Assembly (NCBI RefSeq): GCF_019704135.1
Contig: NZ_AP024355.1
Span: forward strand, 1,116,001-1,180,000
Direction: 5' to 3'
Length of the DNA: 64,000 bases
Origin: Desulfuromonas versatilis
GTDB taxonomy: Bacteria; Desulfobacterota; Desulfuromonadia; Desulfuromonadales; NIT-T3
In this document: one piece after another, positions 1 through 9,786 of the stretch
Numbering within the stretch: the first letter of the stretch is position 1
How the letters are laid out: every line of letters begins with the position of its first letter
Notes under the pieces: generated by a model
Seen by the model: only the letters and a program-made list of their open reading frames with translations
The model's database searches: none
Told to the model about the DNA's origin: nothing
Made by a program: the position numbers and the translations under genes

Positions 1-375
1 CACTTCGCCGTGGCGGCCCTTGAGCAGCACCGGCCGCGGCCGCCGCCAGAGCGGCCCGACCACGTGCAGGCCGGCCCCGGCCAGCTGCCGCGCGCCGAAG
101 GCCAGGCGCTCGGGGCCGTCGTGGTTGCCGGCGATGAGAATCATCGGCACCTGCAGCTCGTTGCAGATGCGGTTGACCGTTTCATCGAGCAGGGCGACGG
201 CCGCCGCGGGGGGGACCGAGCGGTCGTAGATGTCGCCGGCCACGATGACCGCATCCACCTGCCGTTCGCGGACGAGGTCGACGATCTGCCGCAGAACGTG
301 GCGCTGGTCCTCGAGCAGCGAGATGTTATGAAACTGGCGCCCGATGTGCCAGTCCGAGGTGTGGAGAAAACGCAT
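1..375 (-). CDS. sbcD: Exonuclease SbcD-type metallophosphoesterase, N-terminal part (cut by window edge)
   Basis: This is the nuclease subunit of the SbcCD (Mre11-Rad50-like) complex, which trims DNA hairpins and blocked ends. The first 125 residues are present and the frame stays open to the left edge. It begins MRFLHTSDWHIGRQFHN, which carries the metal-binding DxH motif, followed by VAGDIYDRSVPP (GDxxD) near residue 50 and LIAGNHDGPERLAFGARQ (GNHD) near residue 85. That order is diagnostic of the calcineurin-like phosphoesterase fold, and the DWHIG start is typical of SbcD. The gene is divergent from the DUF2845 gene. SbcC would be expected further left, outside the window. Confidence 0.92.
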   Translation of the reverse strand, partial: MRFLHTSDWHIGRQFHNISLLEDQRHVLRQIVDLVRERQVDAVIVAGDIYDRSVPPAAAVALLDETVNRICNELQVPMILIAGNHDGPERLAFGARQLAGAGLHVVGPLWRRPRPVLLKGRHGEV

Positions 376-580
376 GATCCGTTGGCCCGAGCGAAAGGGG
401 ATTTTCGAAAGGAATTTCGCCAAGAGGATAACAACAGGGAAAGACAAGGGAAAGGGAAATCGGCGGCAGGCCCCCGGGGGATGCGGTAGCCGCCCGGGGC
501 ACCACTTTTTCAATTCGCCCCGGGGAGGGTAAACTAAGGTAAGGGGCTGATGTGGCAACGACGGAAAATGGGGGAGAACG

Positions 581-913
581 ATGAAACGCTGGCTGGTGAG
601 CGGATGGCTGGTTCTGGCTCTATCTCTGGCGGGTGGCGGCTCTGCCGCGGCCATGCGCTGCGGCAACGACCTGGTCCTGGTCGGCGAACGCAAGCTGGAG
701 GTGTTGAAAAGCTGCGGGGAGCCCGATTTCGTCGATACCTGGGAGGAGCGACGCCGCGAGCGGATCTACTATTTCGGGCATTGGTACCCGGACTACCGGC
801 TGGTGGTGGTGGAGGAGTGGACCTACAACTTCGGCCCCAGCCTGTTCATGCGAACCCTGACCTTCGAAAACGGCCGCCTGGTCGAGATCGAAACCGGTGA
901 CTACGGCTTCTGA
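581..913 (+). CDS. Exported DUF2845 family protein
   Basis: This 110-residue protein of unknown function has an N-terminal signal peptide (MKRWLVSGWLVLALSLAGGGSAAA). The mature part contains MRCGND, then VLKSCGEPDF, the two-cysteine pattern that fits DUF2845. The rest is rich in aromatic and acidic residues and predicted to be beta-rich (YYFGHWYPDYR, EEWTYNFGPS). A strong ribosome binding site (GGGGGAG) sits seven bases before the ATG. It appears to be monocistronic. I infer a periplasmic location; no function can be assigned. Confidence 0.8.
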   Translation: MKRWLVSGWLVLALSLAGGGSAAAMRCGNDLVLVGERKLEVLKSCGEPDFVDTWEERRRERIYYFGHWYPDYRLVVVEEWTYNFGPSLFMRTLTFENGRLVEIETGDYGF

Positions 914-932
914 AGGCGCCCATCCCCGGCAG

Positions 933-1109
933 TCAGCTGCCAATAAACTCGCGCAGATCCGCTGCCAGGCCGCGCAGGCTATCGGGGGTAAGCCGGGTCA
1001 TCCCGCCACAGTGCCGGCAGAGACGGGGTCTGCCGGGAAACAATTCGGTCAGTTTCTCACGGAAAATGGTTTTGCAGTCGGGGCATTCGTAACTGATGGA
1101 CAGGTCCAT
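933..1109 (-). CDS. Small zinc-ribbon protein, 58 residues
   Basis: This short frame starts at an ATG preceded by AAGAAGGGGA and encodes MDLSISYECPDCKTIFREK followed by LCRHCGGMTRL. The two CxxC knuckles (CPDC and CRHC), about 21 residues apart, make a plausible rubredoxin-like zinc ribbon of the kind found in small regulatory or assembly proteins. The tail (LRGLAADLREFIGS) is probably a short helix. It converges on the DUF2845 gene, 19 bases from its end. The function is unknown. The clean SD and paired cysteines are the reasons for calling it real. Confidence 0.7.
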   Translation of the reverse strand: MDLSISYECPDCKTIFREKLTELFPGRPRLCRHCGGMTRLTPDSLRGLAADLREFIGS

Positions 1110-1199
1110 GCCGTTTCCCCTTCTTGGCGAGATGGTTAGGAAGAGTTTGCATTCTGCCAGTTCGGTTAAGATTTATCAATAGCTGATTTCCGGACTCCG

Positions 1200-1234
1200 G
1201 CTGCCCCACCGGACTTGAACGGTGGGCCCGCAGC
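1200..1234. other. Imperfect 12-bp hairpin upstream of the YkgJ gene
   Basis: GCTGC-CCCACCG pairs with CGGTGGG-(CCC)-GCAGC around the eight-base loop GACTTGAA. No T-run follows on either strand, so it is not a standard terminator. It lies between the divergent zinc-ribbon gene and the YkgJ-family gene, about 80 bases before the latter's start, so it could be a leader structure or an operator. Nothing in the sequence decides between these. Confidence 0.45.
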
Positions 1235-1312
1235 GGGTACCCTTTAACCGTTGGATGGCTGGTCCGGACGCTGCATCAGGCCGAACAACCCTTGAACGAA
1301 AAGGAGGTTGCC

Positions 1313-1996
1313 GTGGGGTTCGACTTCGCAGGTTATGAACAGCTGATCGCCGTCCAGGCCGAACAGAGCCTGGCCCTGGCCGACACCCCTGGGGAGATGG
1401 CCGGTGCGATGAAAAGGCTTTTCCGGCGGGTCGAGGAGGATTTGGCGGCGCATCAGGGGGAGGAGGCCCGGCATATCGCCTGCGCCGAGGGGTGCGGTAC
1501 CTGCTGCACGGTCAATGTCGCGGTGCTGATCCCCGAGGCGATCGCCATTTGCCATTATCTCACCGAAGCCAGAAGCTCTGCCGAACTGGGCGCACTGGGG
1601 CGGGGTCTTGACGAGCTGGACCGCGAAACCCGCTGGCTCGATGATGAGGAGCGCATTGTTGCACAGCGCCCCTGCGCCTTTCTCGATGCCCGGGGGGCCT
1701 GCTCCATCTATCCCGTGCGGCCGCTGCTGTGCCGCTCGGTGACCTCCACCGATGCCGAGCGCTGCCGCGAGGCCATCTGCGGGGCGGTTTTCGGCGAACA
1801 AGTCCCGGTGCTGATGAACCTGTTTCAGAAATCCTTGATGGAATCGGCCTTCGCCGGTCTGGCCCGGGGGCTGGAACTGGCCGGGCTCGACGCCGGCGGG
1901 GGGCGGCTGACCGGGGCCACCAGGCAGCTGCTGGACGAGCCGGCACTGGCCGATGCCTTTCTCGCCGGCGAGCCCTTTCCCCGCTGCTCCGGATAA
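1313..1996 (+). CDS. YkgJ-family cysteine-cluster protein
   Basis: This 227-residue protein belongs to the YkgJ/UPF0153 family, thought to bind zinc or iron through a conserved cysteine cluster. The motif is visible as CAEGCGTCCTVNVAV, followed by CAFLDARGACSIYPVRPLLCRS (two more cysteines plus the YPxRPxxCR signature), then CREAIC. The GTG start at 1313 was chosen because AAGGAGG ends six bases before it; an upstream in-frame TTG has no such site. It ends 26 bases from the convergent selenoprotein gene. The molecular role of the family is not established. Confidence 0.82.
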   Translation: MGFDFAGYEQLIAVQAEQSLALADTPGEMAGAMKRLFRRVEEDLAAHQGEEARHIACAEGCGTCCTVNVAVLIPEAIAICHYLTEARSSAELGALGRGLDELDRETRWLDDEERIVAQRPCAFLDARGACSIYPVRPLLCRSVTSTDAERCREAICGAVFGEQVPVLMNLFQKSLMESAFAGLARGLELAGLDAGGGRLTGATRQLLDEPALADAFLAGEPFPRCSG

Positions 1997-2022
1997 CTAA
2001 AGGAGGCCGCGGCGCGCCGTCT

Positions 2023-2499
2023 TCAGTCGGTTGCCGGTCGGTTGCGAAGATGGCGGATCAGCGCCAGGGCGTCGCTCGGGCTCAGACGCCCCACCGGGCC
2101 GTTGCTGTAGGTGGCGTTGACGATCTTCCCCCATTGCAGGATGAAGGCAAAGGGTTGGATGATATGGCGCCGGTGTTCGTAGAAGGCGCCGATTTTTCGG
2201 GCCACCTCCTCTGCGTCCAAGTCGTAGAGCACGGTGAAGCTCAGGCCGTTGATCCGCTCCATGTCGAGCGCTTCCTGGCGCGAGCCGCTGGACATGGCGA
2301 AAAGCGATACGTCGAGGAGTTCGAACTGTTCGAAATGCTTCTGGAAATCAGCCAACTGCTGATGGCAGAACGGTCACCAGTTGGCCCGGTAGCCGAGCAG
2401 GATCGCCCACTCGGTGGCGATATCCCGGGGCAGGTGGACGGCCCGGCAGTCGGTGGCTATGGCGGTCAGGTCGGGGAATCTGCTTTCAACAGGGAGCAT
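2023..2499 (-). CDS. Peroxiredoxin/redoxin-like selenoprotein with in-frame UGA (Sec42)
   Basis: From an ATG with GAGGTG six bases upstream, the frame reads 41 codons, meets one TGA (2376-2374), and continues open in the same frame for 116 codons to a second TGA. Around the internal TGA the protein reads GYRANW-U-PFCHQQLADF, the position where AhpC/TSA-type and Prx-like proteins carry W-C-P-x-C, so the UGA replaces the expected redox cysteine and leaves a UxxC pair. A hairpin fitting the bacterial SECIS rules follows the UGA (separate entry). I infer a 158-residue selenocysteine thiol-disulfide reductase or peroxidase. Automated callers would either truncate it at TTG 2355 or call it a pseudogene. 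A real nonsense mutation is the alternative, but the exact position and the hairpin argue against it. Confidence 0.85.
2339..2370 (-). promoter_or_regulatory. Putative bacterial SECIS element
   Basis: On the coding strand, three bases after the UGA, TTCTG pairs with CAGAA as a lower stem. An internal loop (CC opposite TTC) leads to a perfect 6-bp upper stem ATCAGC/GCTGAT closing the five-base loop AGTTG. The apical loop starts 16 bases after the UGA and has G at its second position followed by U, as in bacterial SECIS elements that bind SelB. The element overlaps coding sequence, which is normal in bacteria. Confidence 0.75.
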
Positions 2500-2586
2500 A
2501 AGCACCTCGCTATTCAAATGGCGCTGGAATGGATCGCCTGTTTAATTATTCCACCCTGCACGAGACTGTCAAACCCCTCGAAATGA

Positions 2587-4497
2587 CTATCCCTCGTACA
2601 GGCAGGCCGGTTCCCGGGCCAGGCCCCGCGAGAAGATCTCGGCCAACTGCTCGGCGGGCATGGGGCGGGCGAAATAATACCCTTGCATCTCCTTGCAGCG
2701 GCGCTGGTGCAGAAAACCCAGCTGGTCCTTGCGTTCCACCCCCTCGGCGATGACCTCCAGGTTGAGGCTGCCGGCCATGGCCAGAATGGCCTCGACGATG
2801 GCGGCATCGTCGGCATCGTTGGGGATGTCCCGCACGAACTCCTGGGCGATCTTGATGCGATCGATGGGGAAGTGCTTGAGATAGGTCAAGGATGAGTAGC
2901 CGGTGCCGAAATCGTCGATGGCCAGGTGGATGTTGCGAACCTTGAGGTCGGTCAGGGTCATGATAGCGTCCTGGACGTTTTCCATGACGATGCTTTCGGT
3001 CAGCTCCAGCTCCAGCAGGTTCGGATCGAGGCCGGTTTCCTGGAGGATCCGCTCCACCGTCTCGAGAAACTCGGGATGGTTGAACTGGCGGGCCGAAACG
3101 TTGACCGCTATGCGCAGCCCGGGAACGCCCGCGGCCTGCCAGGCCCTGGCCTGGGCACAGGCGGTGCGCAGCACCCATTCCCCAAGCGGCAGAATCAGCC
3201 CGGTCTCCTCGGCGATGGGGATGAACTTCTCCGGCGGGATCAGACCCTTTTCCGGGTGGCGCCAGCGAGCCAGCGCCTCCACCCCGGTGATTCTTCCCGA
3301 GGCCAGGTCGAGCTGGGGCTGGTAGACGAGGAACAGTTCGCCGCGTTTGAGCGCCTGGCGCAGGCTGGTCTCGAGGTTGAGTTTCTCCAGCGCGCGGGCG
3401 TTCATCTCCGCGGAGAAGAACTGGTAGGTGTTGCGTCCCAGCTCCTTGGCATGGTACATGGCAAAATCGGCGTTGCCGATCAGGGTCGACACGTCCGCCC
3501 CGTCGTTGGGGTAGATGGCGATGCCGATGCTGGCGGTGGTGACGAACTCCCGGCCATCGAACTGTACGGGCTGGCCGACGACCCGCAGCAGCCTTTTGGC
3601 GAAAGCCACCGGGTCCTGATGGTGGGTGAAGTCGGTGCTGATGATGACGAATTCGTCACCTCCCAGCCTGGCCACGGTGTCGCCCTCCCGGACGCATTTT
3701 TTCAGGCGGTTGGCGACCACCTGCAGCAGGCGATCGCCGGTGGCGTGGCCGAGGGTGTCGTTGATGCTCTTGAACCGGTCAAGGTCCAGAAACATCAGGC
3801 CCACCCCGGCCCCTTCGCGGTGGGCCTGGGCCATCGCCTGGCTGAGGCGGTCCTGGAACAGGGAGCGATTGGGCAGTCCGGTCAGGGTGTCGTAGTAGGC
3901 GAGCTTCTCGATCTCCTGTTCCGATCGCCGGCGTTCGGTGACATCGGTCACCACGGCCAGGCTTCGGCGGATATTCCCGCCGCGGTCCCGTTCCGCGACC
4001 GCGGATAACAGGGCATCGATGACCTCGCCGTGTTTCTTGACCAGTTGGCAGGCTACGTCCTTCACCTGGCCGGTGGTGAAAAGCTCGGGCAGGGTGAGGG
4101 TTTCCGCTGTTTGCCGGGAGCCTTCGGTCATGAACTCGGTCAGGGGATGGCCGATGACCTCTTCGCGCCGGTACCCCAGGGTCTCCAGCCAGCAATCGCT
4201 GACGCTGACCAGGCGTCCGCCGGCATCGATGGAGTGGAGCATGACCGGGGTGCGCTGATAGAGCTCGCGAAAGTGTCTGGCCGCTTCCAGCTCCTGCCCA
4301 TTGGGACGGTTGGCAAGCCGCCGCCAGAGATAGAGCAGCGGACCGCCCAATCCGCCCAACGCCAGGGCGGCGACTACGGATTCCCCTGGCGGCAGGTTTT
4401 CCTGGGCAAGACCCTGCACCATGGTCGGCAGACTGAAGAACAATCCGCCGGCCAGCGAGCAGAGAAGCAGGCAAATGAGATGCTTTCTCATGGGCAT
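2587..4497 (-). CDS. Membrane-associated PAS-GGDEF-EAL cyclic-di-GMP protein
   Basis: This 636-residue signalling protein has two N-terminal hydrophobic segments (about residues 6-28 and 41-57), a PAS domain (about 75-190), a GGDEF domain (about 195-365) and an EAL domain (about 375-625). GGDEF is intact at 279-283, with the inhibitory site REGD (RxxD) five residues before it, and EAL is at 407-409 in VEALARWRHP. Both diguanylate cyclase and phosphodiesterase activity are therefore possible. An in-frame ATG at 4491 is an alternative start. With the PilZ protein at 8.3-9.0 kb it shows that c-di-GMP signalling operates in this organism. Confidence 0.93.
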   Translation of the reverse strand: MPMRKHLICLLLCSLAGGLFFSLPTMVQGLAQENLPPGESVVAALALGGLGGPLLYLWRRLANRPNGQELEAARHFRELYQRTPVMLHSIDAGGRLVSVSDCWLETLGYRREEVIGHPLTEFMTEGSRQTAETLTLPELFTTGQVKDVACQLVKKHGEVIDALLSAVAERDRGGNIRRSLAVVTDVTERRRSEQEIEKLAYYDTLTGLPNRSLFQDRLSQAMAQAHREGAGVGLMFLDLDRFKSINDTLGHATGDRLLQVVANRLKKCVREGDTVARLGGDEFVIISTDFTHHQDPVAFAKRLLRVVGQPVQFDGREFVTTASIGIAIYPNDGADVSTLIGNADFAMYHAKELGRNTYQFFSAEMNARALEKLNLETSLRQALKRGELFLVYQPQLDLASGRITGVEALARWRHPEKGLIPPEKFIPIAEETGLILPLGEWVLRTACAQARAWQAAGVPGLRIAVNVSARQFNHPEFLETVERILQETGLDPNLLELELTESIVMENVQDAIMTLTDLKVRNIHLAIDDFGTGYSSLTYLKHFPIDRIKIAQEFVRDIPNDADDAAIVEAILAMAGSLNLEVIAEGVERKDQLGFLHQRRCKEMQGYYFARPMPAEQLAEIFSRGLAREPACLYEG

Positions 4498-4755
4498 CCT
4501 GAGTTTCGCAACGGCACCCGGGGAGGATGCATTAACCCCATAATTTCATCGCAATCCTTGAAAAAGTCAATGAAAAGCCCCCGCCGGCCAAGGAGTATTT
4601 CCTGTGCGGCCTTCTCAGTGGGGGGGGCCTTCCTGCATCGCGCGGGAAGTAGCGCAACAGGGCCGGGGAAATGGCTCCCGGGAGGCGTGGAAGTTTGGAA
4701 TCAGTTGTGCTAACATTTCACCAGAAGTCATTAAATCCAGAGAGGGCGGGCGTTT

Positions 4756-5070
4756 GTGAGTAAGCAATTGCCGTCGGAGGACGCGCGGGTTCTTCCCCGG
4801 AGCAAGACCAGGACCGTCCCTCCGCAACAGTTCAGGGTATTGATGCACAACGACGATTACACCACCATGGAGTTCGTCGTTCAGGTATTGGAGGCAGTTT
4901 TTCGCAAACCGCCCACGGAGGCCAACCAGATCATGCTCAACATCCACCTGAAAGGGGTCGGGCTCTGCGGGGTTTATCCCCATGAAATTGCCGAAACCAA
5001 GGTGGATAAGGTGCATGCCATGGCCCGTTCCGAGGGCTTTCCCCTGCGCTGCAGCATGGAGCAGGTTTAG
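4756..5070 (+). CDS. clpS: ATP-dependent Clp protease adaptor ClpS
   Basis: This 104-residue N-degron adaptor binds proteins with bulky N-terminal residues and delivers them to ClpA. The core shows FRVLMHNDDYTTMEFVV, the HNDDYTT element that forms the N-end pocket, then HLKGVGLCGVYPHEIAETK, the ClpA-contact region. The start is GTG. It lies 14 bases upstream of clpA and is clearly in one operon with it. A weak sigma-54-like element (GG-N10-GC at 4697-4710) sits about 45 bases upstream, but its match to consensus is poor. Confidence 0.95.
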   Translation: MSKQLPSEDARVLPRSKTRTVPPQQFRVLMHNDDYTTMEFVVQVLEAVFRKPPTEANQIMLNIHLKGVGLCGVYPHEIAETKVDKVHAMARSEGFPLRCSMEQV

Positions 5071-5084
5071 AGGTACGGCGGGTG

Positions 5085-7343
<2,259 letters not shown>

Positions 7344-7350
7344 AATGCGC

Positions 7351-7378
7351 AGGCGGCAGGCCTGATTCCCTGCCGCCT
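7351..7378. other. 10-bp perfect hairpin between clpA and aat
   Basis: AGGCGGCAGG and CCTGCCGCCT pair around an eight-base loop just after the clpA stop codon. The following bases are CACCCCC rather than T-rich, so it may be a weak or factor-assisted terminator or an mRNA stabiliser that separates clpA from aat expression. Confidence 0.45.
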
Positions 7379-7416
7379 CACCCCCTAGGTTTCCGCTCTC
7401 AGGGTATTTGAACCTT

Positions 7417-8103
7417 GTGCCTGTCTTCCAGCTGATTGACCAGCCCGTTTTCCCTCCGCCCCGTCTGGCCGACCCCGAAGGGTTGCTGGCCGTGGGCGGA
7501 GATCTCTCCCCGGCCCGCCTGCTGCTGGCTTATTCCATGGGGATTTTCCCCTGGTTCAACGAAGGCGATCCCCTGCTCTGGTGGTCCCCCGATCCGCGTT
7601 GTGTCCTCGACCTTGCCGACCTGAAGATTTCCCGCAGCCTGGCCAAGGTTCTCCGGCAGGGAGTGTTCGAGTTGAGCTTCGACCGGGCCTTTGCCCAGGT
7701 GATCGACGCCTGTGCCGAGTTGCGCCGCCAGGGGGGAGCCGGAACCTGGATCACTCCGGAGATGAAGCTGGCCTATGGTGAGCTCCACCAGAAGGGGTAT
7801 GCCCACTCGGTGGAATGCTGGCATCAGGGGCAGCTGGCGGGGGGGCTGTACGGGGTCTGTCTGGGGCGCTGCTTTTTCGGCGAATCGATGTTTCACCGGG
7901 TCAGCAATGCCTCCAAGGTCGCCTTGGTCGGCCTGGTAAGTCACCTGGCGCAGCGGCGGTTCGCCCTTCTGGACTGCCAGATGCCCACCTCCCACCTGAT
8001 CTCCCTCGGCGCCCGCTGTATCAGCCGGGACGAATTCCTCCAGCGGCTCCGCCAGGGTGGAGTCGAGCCTTCCGTGTCGCCGGTTCCCGGCGGTTTCGAT
8101 TGA
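7417..8103 (+). CDS. aat: Leucyl/phenylalanyl-tRNA-protein transferase
   Basis: This enzyme adds Leu or Phe to proteins with N-terminal Arg or Lys, creating the primary N-degrons that ClpS recognises. Family signatures are GLLAVGGDLSPARLLLAY, MGIFPWFNEGDPLLWWSPDPR and GRCFFGESMFHRVSNASK, with DCQMPTSHLISLGA near the C-terminus. The total is about 228 residues, the usual size. GTG 7417 was chosen because it gives the family-like start MPVFQLIDQP; TTG 7408 is an in-frame alternative. Its position directly after clpS-clpA places the tagging enzyme next to the recognition and degradation machinery. Confidence 0.93.
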   Translation: MPVFQLIDQPVFPPPRLADPEGLLAVGGDLSPARLLLAYSMGIFPWFNEGDPLLWWSPDPRCVLDLADLKISRSLAKVLRQGVFELSFDRAFAQVIDACAELRRQGGAGTWITPEMKLAYGELHQKGYAHSVECWHQGQLAGGLYGVCLGRCFFGESMFHRVSNASKVALVGLVSHLAQRRFALLDCQMPTSHLISLGARCISRDEFLQRLRQGGVEPSVSPVPGGFD

Positions 8104-8213
8104 GCCGGCCGGGGCCTCTCCAGGCCCGCGCAGGCCAAATTTCCGGGGCGGTCAGGCTGCCTTTAATTTAGGCAGATGGCTGCCGGCTCGCCTGGTGCAA
8201 CGAGCTGCGCGGG

Positions 8214-8258
8214 TTATCCGCAAATTTCCCACAGGGTTTTCCACGCGGCTGTGGAAAA
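8214..8258. other. DnaA-box-like cluster with an 8-bp inverted repeat
   Basis: This convergent intergenic region contains TTATCCGCA at 8214-8222 (one mismatch to TTATCCACA) and a perfect inverted repeat TTTTCCAC-GCGGCT-GTGGAAAA at 8237-8258. The reverse strand of its right arm reads TTTTCCACA, also one mismatch from a DnaA box. It may be a DnaA-titration site, or simply a hairpin that ends transcription from aat and the PilZ gene. Confidence 0.35.
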
Positions 8259-8286
8259 GTCCGAAAATTGCTGTAATTGCAAATGA

Positions 8287-9018
8287 TTAGGATTTCGCCT
8301 CGGGAGTGGAGCCGGCGCTGGCGGAGAGGTGCTCGCGGACCAGGCGCTCGATCCGCTTTTGGTCGCTGGCGAGGATGTCGATAAACCGCATGCCGGCCGT
8401 GCGTCGGTCCTGGTCTGCGGCATCGCCCACCCAAACCACCTCGGCCAGAGCGCAAATGGGCTTGGCTCCTTCGGCAATTTCGAGAAACAGCAGGCAGAGG
8501 TCGGCCACCTCGACGGGAGGCCGGATGGGGATGCGGATGCCGCTGCAGCTGAGATTGACCTGGCAGCGGGGGAAGGGGCGCAGGCGCGAGAACTCCGCTT
8601 CGCCTTCCAGCAGGCGGAGGTTTTTCTCCCACTGCCCGCGGAAGGTGCGCAGTTCGCCGCGACCCTTGGTATAGCGCAGGCCGGCGGCGATGTCGATGCG
8701 GGGGTACTGGCGCCGCTGGTAGATCTCCAGATCGGGGTTGACCTCCACCCGGATCCGGTCGCGACCCTGCTGGGCGTGAAAGCGGCCGGTCAGGCGCAGC
8801 CCCAGGCCGAAGCTTTCCGAGAGCAGTTCGCAGGGCATCTGCGGCGTGAAGGGATAGTCTTCTCCCTCACGGATGCGGTAGGGGATTTCCAGGTCGAAAA
8901 AGCTTTCATCCCCGTCCCGGAAATACAGCGTCAGGGTCTCCTGGCGGTCGTCGTCGCGGTGCACCAGGGGCCTGATGAGGATCTTTTGTCCCGGTTTGAA
9001 GTACTTCGGGTAACGCAT
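8287..9018 (-). CDS. PilZ-domain cyclic-di-GMP effector protein
   Basis: This 243-residue protein has an N-terminal YcgR-like beta-barrel region (MRYPKYFKPGQKILIRPL, residues 1-110) followed by a PilZ domain. The c-di-GMP-binding arginines are in IYQRRQYPRIDI (RxxxR), and the second signature NLSCSGIRI (D/NxSxxG) lies about 45 residues further on. It is probably a cytosolic effector that alters motility or surface behaviour on binding c-di-GMP. It lies downstream of the hexaheme cytochrome gene on the same strand, separated by two hairpins, so probably has its own promoter. Confidence 0.85.
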   Translation of the reverse strand: MRYPKYFKPGQKILIRPLVHRDDDRQETLTLYFRDGDESFFDLEIPYRIREGEDYPFTPQMPCELLSESFGLGLRLTGRFHAQQGRDRIRVEVNPDLEIYQRRQYPRIDIAAGLRYTKGRGELRTFRGQWEKNLRLLEGEAEFSRLRPFPRCQVNLSCSGIRIPIRPPVEVADLCLLFLEIAEGAKPICALAEVVWVGDAADQDRRTAGMRFIDILASDQKRIERLVREHLSASAGSTPEAKS

Positions 9019-9038
9019 GAAAATCCCGGTGGGAGTAA

Positions 9039-9072
9039 GGGGTGGAATGGCTCCTGAGACTCATTCCACCCC
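9039..9072. other. 11-bp perfect inverted repeat in the PilZ gene leader
   Basis: GGGGTGGAATG at 9039-9049 and CATTCCACCCC at 9062-9072 form a perfect inverted repeat with a 12-base spacer, 21 bases upstream of the PilZ start codon. On the coding strand the hairpin ends in CCCC followed by TTACTCCC, which is not a proper U-tract. It could be an operator or a leader structure close to the ribosome binding site. Confidence 0.45.
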
Positions 9073-9100
9073 AGCCCAGGCGGTTGCGGCTCACGGAAAT

Positions 9101-9123
9101 GGGGGAGCAACGGCCGCTCCCCC
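9101..9123 (-). terminator. Probable weak terminator after the hexaheme cytochrome gene
   Basis: GGGGGAGC and GCTCCCCC pair around seven bases, 32 bases after the cytochrome stop codon. On the minus strand the stem is followed by ATTTCC, only a short T-rich tail, so it may be an inefficient intrinsic terminator. Confidence 0.4.
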
Positions 9124-9154
9124 TGGGTACCCTCGCCAAAAAGCCGACAGCCTG

Positions 9155-9700
9155 TTACATCTGGTGGCAGTTCTCGCAATCCTCTTTTACGCTGAACGCC
9201 GCATTGCCGTCGTGGCAGGCGCCGCAGGAGTCCCCCTGCTCCATCTCCTGCATGGTGCGCCGCTGGTTGCCGGGTCCAGGGAGGAACAGGTCCGGGTGGC
9301 ACTCGCTGCACCCGAACATGCCGGTGTGGGCCTCGTGGCTGAAGGTTATGTCGCCGGCATCGGCGTTTTTGAAGACGATGTCGCGGGTCGGGTGGCAACT
9401 GGAGCAGCCCTCCTTGACGCTGAAGGCTTTCTGCCCGTTGTGGCAGGCGCCGCAGGACTTGCCCTCGGCCATGTCCTTCATGGTGGCGACGGGGTTCTTC
9501 TCCGGCCGGATGTGAAAGATGCCGTTGTGGCAGCTGGGGCAGTTGTTGCCCACGGCTTCCAGGTGGGTGTAATGGCTGAAATTGACCGCGCCGGCACCCT
9601 TGGAGCTCATGACCACGATGTCGGTGATCCAGGCGGCGCACAGGGTCGCGGGCAGGGCGGCGAACAGCAGAATCAAGACGAGGGACCTGGGCAATTTCAT
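9155..9700 (-). CDS. Hexaheme c7-type periplasmic cytochrome
   Basis: This 181-residue exported cytochrome has six CXXCH heme sites (CPSCH, CGACH, CSSCH, CSECH, CGACH, CENCH) arranged as two similar triheme units. Each unit carries a SHxxH ligand region, then CGACHxG-(Q/N)-(K/A)AFSVKE-x-CxxCH, the layout of c(7)-type triheme domains. The ATG at 9700 follows GGAGGA and gives a signal peptide (MKLPRSLVLILLFAALPATLCA). I infer a periplasmic electron shuttle. It lies 86 bases downstream of the DUF815 gene and may be co-transcribed with it. Confidence 0.9.
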   Translation of the reverse strand: MKLPRSLVLILLFAALPATLCAAWITDIVVMSSKGAGAVNFSHYTHLEAVGNNCPSCHNGIFHIRPEKNPVATMKDMAEGKSCGACHNGQKAFSVKEGCSSCHPTRDIVFKNADAGDITFSHEAHTGMFGCSECHPDLFLPGPGNQRRTMQEMEQGDSCGACHDGNAAFSVKEDCENCHQM

Positions 9701-9786
9701 GAGTCCTCCAGCAGCAGGGTGGTAAGGGTCGTCCCGGGGGGGCGCCATCCCCCGGAATATGCAAGAAAAGGGCCGGGTTTTCCGGG

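Noticed and set aside
1200-1234. tRNA-like T-arm on the minus strand (CACCG-TTCAAGTC-CGGTG)
   Set aside because: The loop has eight bases instead of seven, no acceptor stem or CCA end pairs around it, and no anticodon arm can be found. It is also not a selC gene despite the nearby selenoprotein.
2023-2499. Pseudogene or frameshift explanation of the Prx-like gene
   Set aside because: Both sides of the UGA are in the same frame, the UGA replaces the expected redox cysteine, and a SECIS-like hairpin follows. A random nonsense mutation would not be expected to meet all three.
4696-4711. Sigma-54 promoter for clpS
   Set aside because: GG and GC have the right ten-base spacing, but most other conserved positions differ from consensus.
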